The position numbers and the translations under genes were made by a program. A stretch of DNA of 64,000 nt from Methanocellaceae archaeon UBA148 (lineage in GTDB: Archaea > Halobacteriota > UBA148). The first letter of the stretch is position 1. Every line of letters begins with the position of its first letter. The stretch lies in the NCBI GenBank assembly GCA_002495885.1, contig DAHG01000033.1:62001-126000 (forward strand), read 5' to 3'. This document shows, one piece after another, positions 53,994 to 61,812 of this stretch. Below the pieces are notes generated by a model. It worked only from the letters and a program-made list of their open reading frames with translations. It searched no databases and was not told the DNA's origin.

Positions 53994-54430
53994 GAGGACG
54001 AATTAAATAGGTTATCGTGGATTAAAACTTTTCCGCTTCACAGAGTTTGCATAAAATCAAAAAGTTTAATTTAGGCCGCACGCTTTTCACAACCCAGAGA
54101 AAAAGACGAGAGTTTGAAGGGGATAGGGAGGTGACACCCACTCTGGGTTTTTATGGGCGTGCGGCGCAACGCCCTTTCCTATTTATTTTAGTACAAGACG
54201 TTTTATGTATTATATATCCTGAGTTAGGGGTGGATTGTTGAGATTTGATATATTAATGGAGGAAATTCCCACCCCTTCTAATATATAACATATTTTCTAC
54301 ATATACCTTATTTGTTTTTTATCTTTATCTACTTTAGTATTATGCTTTTATAGTAGATAAATGTATTGATTTTATACCCAAAATATAAGTACTAACAAGA
54401 CCATTTTAATTAAGGAGGCATGGAGCCATC
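53994..54430. other. Intergenic region with a long-stem hairpin
   Basis: 437 bases. The left half contains the strong inverted repeat at 54075-54165. The right half is AT-rich and ends with AAGGAGG upstream of the HTH gene. A plus-strand frame at 54047-54241 crosses the stem and is unlikely to be real. Confidence 0.5.
54075..54165. ncRNA. Candidate structured RNA (two-part long stem)
   Basis: The outer stem GCCGCACGC (54075-54083) pairs with GCGTGCGGC (54157-54165); the inner stem AACCCAGAG (54091-54099) pairs with CTCTGGGTT (54141-54149), both 9 bp and perfect. Between the stems is a 7/7-base internal loop, ttttcac and tttatgg, as in an H/ACA pseudouridylation pocket. The apical part (41 bases) has purine-rich sequence and gtgac. 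No exact ACA box follows the stem. The strand is uncertain. Confidence 0.5.
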
Positions 54431-54682
54431 ATGAAGAACGGATTTATGTTGGGAAAGACAGAAGCTGGTGTTTTACGACTTGTAGTTGAATGCCATTCTG
54501 ATGAAGAGATAATAAGATGTATGATGGGGGTGGGACTCGCCTCATCGCGTCATATAGTGAAAGAGGCAATAAGTCGATTAATCCAGAAACAGTTCATCGA
54601 GAGAGTTGGCGATACGCTAAAGTTGACAGAAGTGGGTCAGAAAACGGTGGAACTTATTAAGGTAGATGTTGTTGAGAGGTAA
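54431..54682 (+). CDS. Small winged-helix DNA-binding protein
   Basis: 83 residues. A helix-turn-helix is suggested by SRHIVKEAISRLIQKQFIER followed by a wing (VGDTLKLTEVGQKTVEL), a common archaeal wHTH design. It may be a local regulator. The start ATG 54431 has AAGGAGG about 11 bases upstream. It lies 5 bases before the Sec61-beta gene, so the two may be co-transcribed with the GTPase gene. Confidence 0.72.
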   Translation: MKNGFMLGKTEAGVLRLVVECHSDEEIIRCMMGVGLASSRHIVKEAISRLIQKQFIERVGDTLKLTEVGQKTVELIKVDVVER

Positions 54683-54687
54683 ATTTC

Positions 54688-54861
54688 ATGGCCAAAAAAA
54701 AGGAATCTAAAAGCGGTTTAATGTCCTCTGCGGGTTTGATGAGATATTATGATGTGGAAAAAACCGCAATCGCAATCAATCCAAAAGCAGTTTTTATCAT
54801 GGGTATTCTTGTGGCAGCCATCATAATAATGTTGAGCGCATATTATGGTATGTGGCCGTAG
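54688..54861 (+). CDS. Protein translocase subunit Sec61-beta (SecG equivalent)
   Basis: 57 residues, MAKKKESKSGLMSSAGLMRY at the start. The pattern SSAGLMRYYD, then INPKAV and a single C-terminal hydrophobic helix (VFIMGILVAAIIIMLSAYYG) is that of archaeal Sec61-beta. It sits in the SecYE translocon. It lies between the HTH gene and the EngB-like GTPase. It is too short to be picked up by length-limited gene finders. Confidence 0.93.
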   Translation: MAKKKESKSGLMSSAGLMRYYDVEKTAIAINPKAVFIMGILVAAIIIMLSAYYGMWP

Positions 54862-54871
54862 TAACAGAGTA

Positions 54872-55462
54872 GTGAGAGAAATTGTATTCCTTGGACGCTC
54901 AAATGTAGGCAAATCCACCCTTCTGCGTCAAATGGTCGGTAAGAAAGTTCGGGTTGGAAGGAAGCCAGGAGTAACGCTCAAGCCCAATCAATTCTTTTTG
55001 GATGATTTACTCATCACCGACCTGCCTGGGTTTGGGTTCATGCATGGGGTACAAAAACAGAAAAACGAGCAAATCAAAAGCTCAATCATTCGCTACTTAG
55101 AGGAGAATTCAGATCGAATTTTGCTTGCCGTACAAGTCATCGATGCAGGGTCTTTCGTCGATTTAGTGGACCGATGGAGCATGAGGAATGAAATACCCAT
55201 CGACGTTGAGTTTTTCCATTTTTTACATGATCTTGATCTTGATGTAGTTATTGCAGTCAATAAAATTGATAAGTTGGGGGATATAGAATCTGAACTGGAC
55301 GAAATCGTTCAGCGATTGGGCATGTATCCTCCTTGGAGACAGTGGAGAGACAAAATTGCTCTGATATGCGCAAAGAAGGGAGAAGTAGGCGAGTTAAGGG
55401 AACTGATAAAGAGCAGGTTGCATGATATTAAGCGGGACGATTTGTTGAAGCATTTTTCTTAG
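54872..55462 (+). CDS. engB: EngB/YihA-like GTP-binding protein
   Basis: 196 residues from GTG 54872 (REIVFLGRSN); ATG 54845 is an alternative that overlaps Sec61-beta. GTPase motifs are GRSNVGKSTL (G1), GVTLKPN (G2), DLPGFGF (G3), NKIDKLGD (G4) and ICAKKGE (G5). Bacterial EngB assists assembly of the large ribosomal subunit; the archaeal role is inferred to be similar. Downstream, 170 bases lack features. Confidence 0.9.
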   Translation: MREIVFLGRSNVGKSTLLRQMVGKKVRVGRKPGVTLKPNQFFLDDLLITDLPGFGFMHGVQKQKNEQIKSSIIRYLEENSDRILLAVQVIDAGSFVDLVDRWSMRNEIPIDVEFFHFLHDLDLDVVIAVNKIDKLGDIESELDEIVQRLGMYPPWRQWRDKIALICAKKGEVGELRELIKSRLHDIKRDDLLKHFS

Positions 55463-55631
55463 CACAGTGTATCTGATGTGGTTTGTAATTAATGGGCACA
55501 ATCTAAATTCCAGAGTATAATACATCGATCTATTCCTAAAAGAGTACTTCAGCTTCGCTGTAGATTGAGAGAGAAGATTATGCTGTTAAAATTTGTGAAA
55601 CCCTGAAAGTTAATGGTGATTCACTTTATCT

Positions 55632-56555
55632 TTATTGGAGAGCTACTGGTTTAGGAAATGCCGCCTCTAAATCCCTCTTATGGGGTAACCCTTTTCTTGC
55701 GCCGTATTCGCTGATGCATCTAGCTGCGAAAAAGTTCCCCATCCTACCGCAATTATGGGTGTCCTCTCCGCCTAGCACGCCGTATAAAAAACCAGCAGCG
55801 AAAGCATCACCCGCTCCGGTGGTGTCGACAACCTTTGTTTTGCAGGAGGGAACCAAATGTGCATTTTTGCCATTTGTTACATAACAGCCCCCTTTCCCCA
55901 GGGTAGTTGCGACGGTCTTGGCGCCCATCTCTATCAATAGCTTTGATCCACGCTCATAATCAGAATTTGTAAGCGTCTCCATCTCCTCGTAGTTTACAAA
56001 AATCACATCACTTTTTTCTATAATTGGCTGTAAGGTTTCCAAGGAAAATTTGGAACATAACATGCCAGGGTTGAAGCTTACCCTCGTTTTTATACGCTCG
56101 ATTAGTGATACCTGCATCTCCAGTTGTCTTCTGTCTACGAAGGAGCTCATGTGCAGGAACTTTGCCCCCTCTATATACTCAACATCCACATCGCTCACAT
56201 CAAATTCATCATTGACGCCCGGGTAAATGTAAAGTGATCTCTCTCCATCATCATCCACAAGTCCTATAGCTATGCCACTGTTGCCATCCAGTACCTTTAT
56301 TCTGTTTATATCAACATCCTCATTTGCAAGGTCCCTTAAGATGACCCCTCCTTCTTCATCGTTGCCGACCGCCCCTATAAATCCTGTTTTGGCTCCGACT
56401 CTTGCCAATCCAAAGATTGTATTTGCCGCAGAACCACCAGGAGACTCTCTTACCTCTTTAACTCCAACCTCTTCTCCTGCTTTTGCTATTTTAGTGACAA
56501 CATACAGCTTATCATAGTTCAACGCCCCAAGACCGACGACATCCATGTTTTTCAC
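55632..56555 (-). CDS. PfkB-family carbohydrate (ribokinase-like) kinase
   Basis: 307 residues. Signature 1 is ESPGGSAANTIFGLARVG and signature 2 DTTGAGDAFAAGFLYG with the catalytic Asp. ADP or ATP phosphorylates a sugar or nucleoside; which one is not clear. The GTG start at 56555 overlaps the HAD gene by four bases (ATG 56546 also possible). The pairing with a HAD protein suggests metabolite repair or sugar phosphate turnover. Confidence 0.85.
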   Translation of the reverse strand: MKNMDVVGLGALNYDKLYVVTKIAKAGEEVGVKEVRESPGGSAANTIFGLARVGAKTGFIGAVGNDEEGGVILRDLANEDVDINRIKVLDGNSGIAIGLVDDDGERSLYIYPGVNDEFDVSDVDVEYIEGAKFLHMSSFVDRRQLEMQVSLIERIKTRVSFNPGMLCSKFSLETLQPIIEKSDVIFVNYEEMETLTNSDYERGSKLLIEMGAKTVATTLGKGGCYVTNGKNAHLVPSCKTKVVDTTGAGDAFAAGFLYGVLGGEDTHNCGRMGNFFAARCISEYGARKGLPHKRDLEAAFPKPVALQ

Positions 56556-57613
56556 CCTAGTTTTGCCACCTCTCCTCTCACAAGATTTCTAAATCTCTTG
56601 TGTATCTTGATCACCTCGTCTAACTTCACTTTGCCCTCTAAGTAATGAAAGTATGGGAGAATTTGTTCCGACTCCATCAAAAAATCTTTGATCTCGGGTG
56701 TGATTAGCTCATCTGGAATGCTCTCTGGACCCGTTTCAAATCCATCCCTTTCGGTCTCCCAAGATTTGACGATTTCAATCAGGTGCTCTCTTTTATCAAA
56801 CTCTCTCAACACTGGGTGCAAAAACCGTATGTCCAAGGATGCCAGGCCTATGCTTGCATATGGAATTGCATATTCATTCCCATTGAAGACAATCGCCAAT
56901 CCGCCGTGCTCTCTTGCTTCTTTTAACATCTTGTAGTCTGTAATACTATCCCCAACTACCACTATATCCCCTAGCTTGGCTTTGTTCTCTTTGGCGATTT
57001 TATGTAGGGCCTGAACTTTTCTCTCCCCTCCAACCACTCGCACTTTTTCTAGGACGTTTCCGTAGCCCGTCTTCGGAAGCTCCTCAAAAAAGAATCGGTC
57101 TAAGAGCTTAACAACTCTCTTATGATCCTCCATATGTGGATAAAGTTGAATGATCTCCCTCTCAGCATGCTCTATCACATCCAAATTCCCTACATTCGCC
57201 TTCAACTCCTCCAATGAAAGTTTTGTGCAGGTGATATTATCCTTTGGAACGTTTAGCTGTGCACCTATGTGGTGAGCATGCTGTTCATAGCTTGTTGAGA
57301 TGATGTATGTCTTCCAACCCTCATACTGAAGCCTTGAAACCAACTCTTTGGCTCCATCAACGATTTTTGCCCTTTTCGATACATTCTCTATATTTTTCTC
57401 TGAGATTCCATTGAGCAACAAAAATGGTACTATTAATGCAAGTGTATCGCCGGGCTCATAGCCATCCCTGCCCTCAAGTGCTATTATATCATCGTATTTG
57501 CTGATGACCTCAAATATCTTCTCTCCGTTCTCAGCCAGAGATAGAACTTCATATGCATTGTCCTGAGGTGACAAAGGGCCTTCTAGGTCAAAACAGATTA
57601 TTCGTAGTCCCAT
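56552..57613 (-). CDS. HAD-superfamily hydrolase-like archaeal protein
   Basis: 353 residues. HAD motif I appears as CFDLEGPLS, which keeps the first Asp but has Glu where phosphatases have the second Asp (DxD). Motif II is TYIISTSYEQ and motif IV VVVGDSITDYKML. The replacement at motif I suggests altered catalysis. A helical cap occupies about 40-190. It is conserved in methanogen-related archaea without a settled role. It is coupled to the PfkB gene, and Alba lies 22 bases upstream. Confidence 0.72.
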   Translation of the reverse strand: MGLRIICFDLEGPLSPQDNAYEVLSLAENGEKIFEVISKYDDIIALEGRDGYEPGDTLALIVPFLLLNGISEKNIENVSKRAKIVDGAKELVSRLQYEGWKTYIISTSYEQHAHHIGAQLNVPKDNITCTKLSLEELKANVGNLDVIEHAEREIIQLYPHMEDHKRVVKLLDRFFFEELPKTGYGNVLEKVRVVGGERKVQALHKIAKENKAKLGDIVVVGDSITDYKMLKEAREHGGLAIVFNGNEYAIPYASIGLASLDIRFLHPVLREFDKREHLIEIVKSWETERDGFETGPESIPDELITPEIKDFLMESEQILPYFHYLEGKVKLDEVIKIHKRFRNLVRGEVAKLG

Positions 57614-57635
57614 TCCATTTCCTCTCCTCCCTCAC

Positions 57636-57902
57636 CTAAGCGAGGTCGATCTCTATCGCTGAGATGTTGATTGGTCCCCCTTCTGTACCCCGACTATCGG
57701 TTGAAATCTTGATATCCTTTACCTTGATCTTAGGAAGGAATTTGTTTCTCACGATTTCTGCTATATCTACTGCCCGTGAAATCGATCTGCATCTAGCTTT
57801 TAGTATCACTTTTTTTGAGCCACTGTTGAACTGTGTGATTACGGCGAGAACATAATTCATTGCCGGTTTACTTCCTATTAGAATAGTGTTATCCTCTGCC
57901 AT
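57636..57902 (-). CDS. albA: Alba DNA/RNA-binding chromatin protein
   Basis: 88 residues. The fold signature is IGSKPAMNYVLAVITQF, KVILKARCRSISRAVDIAEI and IEIDLA. Lys12 (within GSKPAMN) corresponds to the residue acetylated in Sulfolobus Alba. It coats DNA and RNA as dimers. The gene is probably first in the Alba-HAD-PfkB operon. Confidence 0.95.
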   Translation of the reverse strand: MAEDNTILIGSKPAMNYVLAVITQFNSGSKKVILKARCRSISRAVDIAEIVRNKFLPKIKVKDIKISTDSRGTEGGPINISAIEIDLA

Positions 57903-58331
57903 TTCATGAACACCTGCAGTTTCTATCCTCGATGAGTGAGCTAATAAATGTTTTTATTGAGGGTTCATTATTTATGATTTCAGCCCAGCCTAATTTAAAA
58001 ACCGTCTATTGGCTTTGTTTGGTTTGTATTGAAAATTAGATGCCTGTTTACAACCCTCTGGTCCGTATTTCCAAGGTATCGTAGGGTATAGGGCCGGGAG
58101 GATCATAAACAACCAAGCAGACAGTAGAAGTAAAATCTGATATGTAGATAGTTGTGAAGCCGAAAACTGCTGTGGAGTTAAAAGAGCTGTGTAATAAAGC
58201 GGTCGATCCTACCCCAAAACCCTCGGCGGGTTTACTTATATTTTTCAGAATAGTAGGAATAAGATAATGTGATCCCCCAAAATGTGAATGCGGGATGGGC
58301 AGCGAAGCGAAGCACACTGTGGAGTAAAGGC

Positions 58332-58360
58332 ATTTCAATCCCACTATAGTCTGATTTTAG
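58332..58360 (+). CRISPR. Solitary CRISPR-like repeat
   Basis: The 29 bases ATTTCAATCCCACTATAGTC plus TGATTTTAG resemble the archaeal repeat family that begins CTTTCAATCCCATTTTGGTC and ends TGATTT-AAC. No second copy at spacer distance and no cas genes are present in the window. It is a degenerate or orphan unit. Confidence 0.5.
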
Positions 58361-58361
58361 T

Positions 58362-58538
58362 TACCGTTGAAAATCGCAGTTGATTTTGCGTTTTGACCGT
58401 TGAAATTGCGGTTGACGAAAATGGTGGTTGATGGTGAGGAAGTGAGACCCAATATGGAAATCAAAGACGTAGTTAAAACGTTATCAACAGACACGCAACA
58501 CTAGGGGCTTTGAGAGTCAACCGTGAAATTCAACGGTA
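58362..58538. repeat. Inverted repeat flanking degenerate direct repeats
   Basis: TACCGTTGAA (58362-58371) is inverted as TTCAACGGTA (58529-58538). Inside are two related 20-base words with CCGTTGAAA and TTGA. They begin right after the CRISPR-like repeat. Confidence 0.5.
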
Positions 58539-58569
58539 CCGAAAAAAAAAGGGGGGGCAGACTGCAGTC

Positions 58570-59052
58570 TTATTTCTTTATTCCATCCTTTCTCTTTTGA
58601 GCTTTATCATCAAGCTCTGCTAACATAATATACCCTATTGTAAGAACCACAGCCAATATCAAAGCAGGGTCAAACCCTAATCTCAGCACTTGTCTGCCAC
58701 ACACAACCATAACTATCTCATTAATCAGCATATTGGGGAACGTCACTAAAATAATAATAACAGCCATATAGTTTTCCCCACTGATTTTAGTGTGTTTGTC
58801 GATACGTCTAATCAACAATGCTCCCAATTTGATTATTTCATAGATAGCAAGGAGAGATATAGGTACCATAACAAGAAAATATTCTAGGCCGATTATGCTG
58901 GCAAAATAAGCGTGTACGGGGTTACCTTCATATGCCTCTGGATTATTACTCAAGAACAGGTAAGTGAAAACAAGATCGAATAGGGTAATACCTGCTACTA
59001 ACCCGTATAAAACCCAAAAAGATATTTTTGCTGTTTTTTGATTTATGCCCAT
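58570..59052 (-). CDS. Four-helix membrane protein, DUF5658-like
   Basis: 160 residues with four hydrophobic helices and LFDLVFTYLFLSNNPEAYEG followed by NP, similar to the pattern in small DUF5658-type proteins (helix, then E-x-NP loop). No catalytic motif is visible. The function is unknown. It appears to be a single-gene unit. Confidence 0.5.
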   Translation of the reverse strand: MGINQKTAKISFWVLYGLVAGITLFDLVFTYLFLSNNPEAYEGNPVHAYFASIIGLEYFLVMVPISLLAIYEIIKLGALLIRRIDKHTKISGENYMAVIIILVTFPNMLINEIVMVVCGRQVLRLGFDPALILAVVLTIGYIMLAELDDKAQKRKDGIKK

Positions 59053-59426
59053 TATTCGTCCTCATCTACATGCTTATAACAACAGCTTCTTTAAAAACTA
59101 ATCTTTTCAGGGACTACAATGTCTATTTTCTAGATAGACAAGAGGATAGTCGGTGAATTCTTTAAGGGACAGAGGTCTTGCATTCTTAGGGGGATTAGTT
59201 GAATAAGGGATTACTGGATGGGAACACAAAAAGAAGAGTGAAGATATAAAAATTAATTATTAGAAGAGTGGTAAATTCAAGAGGGTTATTTGAGGAATTG
59301 TCTTTGCAAAGCTCGTCTTTCCGTTCCGCGTTTCCATACCATAATTTGGTTTTGAACTTCATTCTTTAAAAAACAAAAGGTAAGTGTTGAATTAAGGAAT
59401 AAAAAAAGAAAAATAAGCAGGGTTGC
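59053..59426. other. Intergenic region
   Basis: 374 bases, AT-rich, without coding signal, RNA gene or clear repeat. The right end borders the short frame at 59427-59576. Confidence 0.4.
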
Positions 59427-59576
59427 TTATCTCAACTTTTTAAATTTATTTGCTTTTTCCTGTTCGATTACTCTGATCATATCACTGCCTTCAAATCGTG
59501 TTCCGTCGGTTAATCTTCCTGATACAGTTATTTCCACAGCTAATTGAACAAAATAAGCGATTGTTGCCTCACGCAT
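59427..59576 (-). CDS. Short conserved-looking frame or gene fragment
   Basis: 49 residues, MREATIAYFVQLAVEITVSG and then RLTDGTRFEGSDMIRVI and a basic end. The upstream frame (TATIIPAKYSS) is open for a few codons without a start, so it may be the C-terminal remnant of a longer gene. It lies 46 bases downstream of the serpin stop and in the same direction. I do not recognise it. Confidence 0.35.
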   Translation of the reverse strand: MREATIAYFVQLAVEITVSGRLTDGTRFEGSDMIRVIEQEKANKFKKLR

Positions 59577-59622
59577 TGCTGACGAATATTTCGCAGGAAT
59601 TATCGTGGCGGTTCAAGGCAGG

Positions 59623-61101
59623 TTAAGCACTTGGGTTTTGTACACGTCCAACAAAGAGTATCGTACTAGTCTTAACGTCACGGATTAAAAAGATGAAAGG
59701 TCGATCAACGGTAACCTCAATCGGCGTACTAGGAATAACAGCCGTTATTCCCACTATTACGGCTGTAGCTGCCGCCGCCTCAGTGCCAGCCTCATCAACT
59801 GAGACAAAAGCCTTATGCAATACGTCCTGGATGTACAGGTCCTTCTTACCGTCCATGCCGGAAAAATTGGCTGCCTCCGGTATAAAGGCGTCTTTCATAC
59901 CCAGTATGGCAAGAGCTTGCTTCAACCCGAAATTGGACACATATTCAAATTTTGGCATTGACAGGGCAACTTGCTGGTAGCATATTTTCTGAATAATGCC
60001 GTCCACCAGTTGCCTGTTTAACGATGCCTCAAACGAAGCGAACTTGCCTTGCTCTGGCAGTAGAATGATCATCGACAGTTCGCGCCCATCGTAAGGCAGT
60101 TCTACTGTCTGGTAGTCGTCTCCCTTCATATAACCGAAGGATTCTTCTTGTCTCATCATAGGAACGCTTACCTTGTCGCCATTGAGCAGAAAAAAGTCAC
60201 CTTGAGAAGTGGTCTCCTCGTCGAAAGGATATTGCCAAGCAGCATTAAAGTAGATGGCGTTAGTCAGGACAAGCCGAGTCAACTCGTCAATAGCACCCTG
60301 GGGAATCAGGTCATTAATCCTGTCTTCCGTCTGTTCGCTGACCCAATCATTGATGGTAATGCGAGACTGCTCTGGTGCTTTCATGAAATCGAGAATCCTC
60401 AGCCCAGCGCCGTAATTCTCCGCCAGAAGGTCAAGATATCCAGAAAGAAACTGGAAGTCCTTTTGTCCCCAGATGGCATTAACGATATGCAGGCGGAAAC
60501 CTTCATCGTCTTTTCCTTCAGCACCTTCACCGCGACTTGCCAGCTCAAAGTCAAGACTATTGAAAGCGGCGTGTAACTGGTCCTGCGGAAGTAGAAATTG
60601 CAGAGCATCACCCATCTGATTCTCGGTGTCGCCGCGAGCGCCGGCGTAGGTCATTGCCAGAGCCATAGAAATGCTGTAGGGCGAGTAGAAAAGATTGCCA
60701 TCATTTTCTCTCAGTACCTGATAAAGGCCAAAAGCGAAGGCACTATTTCCGTTGGCTAGAGTTGCCAGATCTGCTTCCTTCACATCCGGCGAAGCCACCC
60801 GCTGCTTCTCTGATTGAAGTATATTAACCAATGTAGGTGCAGGCGTCGATGTGGGTGTGGGAGCTAGTGTAGGTGTAGGCGTTGCTGCTGGTGTTGGTGT
60901 TGGTTGTGCCCCTGGATGAGATGGTGTTGCTGCGGGTGCTGCTGGTACTGGCGTTGCTGTTGCTGGTAATGGTGGTGTTCTGGCAGGTGCTGTAGGTGCT
61001 GGTGTGGGCTCAGGCTCTGATACGCATCCAGAAATCCCCATAGTTGCTATGACCCCTGCAAGTGCGATAGACTTGAGGAACCTGCGTCTTCCCATCTTCA
61101 T
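59623..61101 (-). CDS. Serpin, Tat-exported lipoprotein
   Basis: 492 residues from ATG 61101. MGRRRFLKSIALAGVIATMG is a twin-arginine signal, with the lipobox ISGC after it. A Pro/Ala/Thr linker of about 70 residues follows, then a full serpin (about 120-492): FSPYSISMALAMTYAGARG-like YSPYSISMALAM, INDWVSEQTEDRINDLI, LVLTNAIYFNAAWQ, the hinge DEAGTEAAAATAV and the signature VDRPFIFLIRD. The Ala-rich hinge indicates an inhibitory serpin against serine or cysteine proteases outside the cell. Serpins are rare in archaea. Leader DNA matches the zinc-ribbon lipoprotein gene; the linker shares 76 nt with wtpA. Confidence 0.92.
   Translation of the reverse strand: MKMGRRRFLKSIALAGVIATMGISGCVSEPEPTPAPTAPARTPPLPATATPVPAAPAATPSHPGAQPTPTPAATPTPTLAPTPTSTPAPTLVNILQSEKQRVASPDVKEADLATLANGNSAFAFGLYQVLRENDGNLFYSPYSISMALAMTYAGARGDTENQMGDALQFLLPQDQLHAAFNSLDFELASRGEGAEGKDDEGFRLHIVNAIWGQKDFQFLSGYLDLLAENYGAGLRILDFMKAPEQSRITINDWVSEQTEDRINDLIPQGAIDELTRLVLTNAIYFNAAWQYPFDEETTSQGDFFLLNGDKVSVPMMRQEESFGYMKGDDYQTVELPYDGRELSMIILLPEQGKFASFEASLNRQLVDGIIQKICYQQVALSMPKFEYVSNFGLKQALAILGMKDAFIPEAANFSGMDGKKDLYIQDVLHKAFVSVDEAGTEAAAATAVIVGITAVIPSTPIEVTVDRPFIFLIRDVKTSTILFVGRVQNPSA
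60901..60976 (-). repeat. 76-nt linker module, copy in the serpin gene
   Basis: Reverse complement identical over all 76 bases to 28139-28214 in wtpA, in the same reading frame, encoding PPLPATATPVPAAPAA and TPSHPGAQP. Adjacent DNA is similar (ccagaaca on one side), then diverges. Confidence 0.85.
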
Positions 61102-61174
61102 AGTTCTTATTTTACATGGTCCCACACAGGATATAAAGCTTTCACATCTCTGTTATCTCCGGCGTTTTTCTTCC
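61102..61174 (-). promoter_or_regulatory. Promoter/leader of the serpin gene, shared with 18.8 kb
   Basis: Reading toward the serpin: GGAAGAAAAACGCCGGAGAT, then GAAAGCTTTATATCCTGTGT and GGGACCATG. It matches 18794-18872 apart from scattered changes and a small gap. The TTTATAT is a probable TATA box. Confidence 0.6.
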
Positions 61175-61242
61175 TGTTTTCCTTATTTTCCGAGTAAAAA
61201 TATAACCAAAGACTATCTCAGATAATGAATCCGATAGTTAAC

Positions 61243-61557
61243 TCACCCTAACTTCACCGCAGTGCCATATGCCAGCAGTTCGGCTGCGCCGCTCATCGTC
61301 TGCGAGGTCATGAATCTTGCACTGATGACCGCATCTGCCCCCAGTTTTTCTGCATTTTTTACCATTCTATGGATGGACTCCTCTCTCGCATCATTCAACA
61401 TCTCTGTGTATTCTCTCAGCTCTCCGCCTACGATATTTCTCAACGCAGCCAAAATGTCCTTTCCGATCCATTTTGCTCTAACGGTATTTCCCTTGACCAG
61501 ACCCAACGTCTCAATAATTTTCTTCCCCTCTATTTTTTCTGAGGTCACTACCAACAT
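61243..61557 (-). CDS. YbjQ / UPF0145 family protein
   Basis: 104 residues. The pattern VTSEKIEGKKIIETLGLVKG at the start and AEKLGADAVISARF with a C-terminal AYGTAVKL is that of the YbjQ/UPF0145 family, small pentameric proteins suggested to bind metal. The function is unknown. A small membrane protein lies directly upstream, and they are probably co-transcribed. Confidence 0.9.
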   Translation of the reverse strand: MLVVTSEKIEGKKIIETLGLVKGNTVRAKWIGKDILAALRNIVGGELREYTEMLNDAREESIHRMVKNAEKLGADAVISARFMTSQTMSGAAELLAYGTAVKLG

Positions 61558-61558
61558 T

Positions 61559-61753
61559 TTATGTTACCTCCTCAAATCTTTCTCTGATGACCGAAATTAA
61601 CAGAAATACTATCCCAGTTAGTATGCCAACTACGCCTAACCTGATGACCAAGGGCACTTCTGATGCTTTGATGAAATGATACAACGCATAGGAAAGGCAG
61701 ATTATCACGCCGATCCCCAAAAGAATGAAACCAAAAAATCGCACTTTTTCCAT
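61559..61753 (-). CDS. Small membrane protein with two helices
   Basis: 64 residues. Two hydrophobic helices (FFGFILLGIGVIICLSYALY and VIRLGVVGILTGIVFLLISV) with short charged ends. No family is recognised. It lies one base before the UPF0145 gene in the same operon and may be the membrane partner of that protein. Confidence 0.65.
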   Translation of the reverse strand: MEKVRFFGFILLGIGVIICLSYALYHFIKASEVPLVIRLGVVGILTGIVFLLISVIRERFEEVT

Positions 61754-61812
61754 TATTTTATTTGCACCTCCCTTTAGTTCCGATGATTTTTTTTGTTTTT
61801 AATTGTTCTAAC

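Larger units (their letters stand above)
57903..58569. other. Intergenic region with a lone CRISPR-like repeat and inverted repeats
   Basis: 667 bases. The left part is without features apart from a minus-strand frame (58048-58344) with no family resemblance. From 58332 on there is a CRISPR-like repeat, two near-copies of an ACCGTTGAAA..CGC/GCAGTTGA word (58363-58385 and 58395-58415), a 10-bp inverted repeat (58362-58371 / 58529-58538) and a G-run. It looks like a remnant of a mobile or CRISPR locus. Confidence 0.5.

Noticed and set aside
54047..54241. Plus-strand frame of 64 codons
   Set aside because: It lies across both arms of the long stem, a pattern better explained by RNA structure.
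58048..58344. Minus-strand frame of 98 codons
   Set aside because: No start context and no similarity; it ends next to the CRISPR-like repeat in decayed DNA.
58300..58560. A functional CRISPR array
   Set aside because: Only one repeat unit is found, with no regular spacing and no cas genes.
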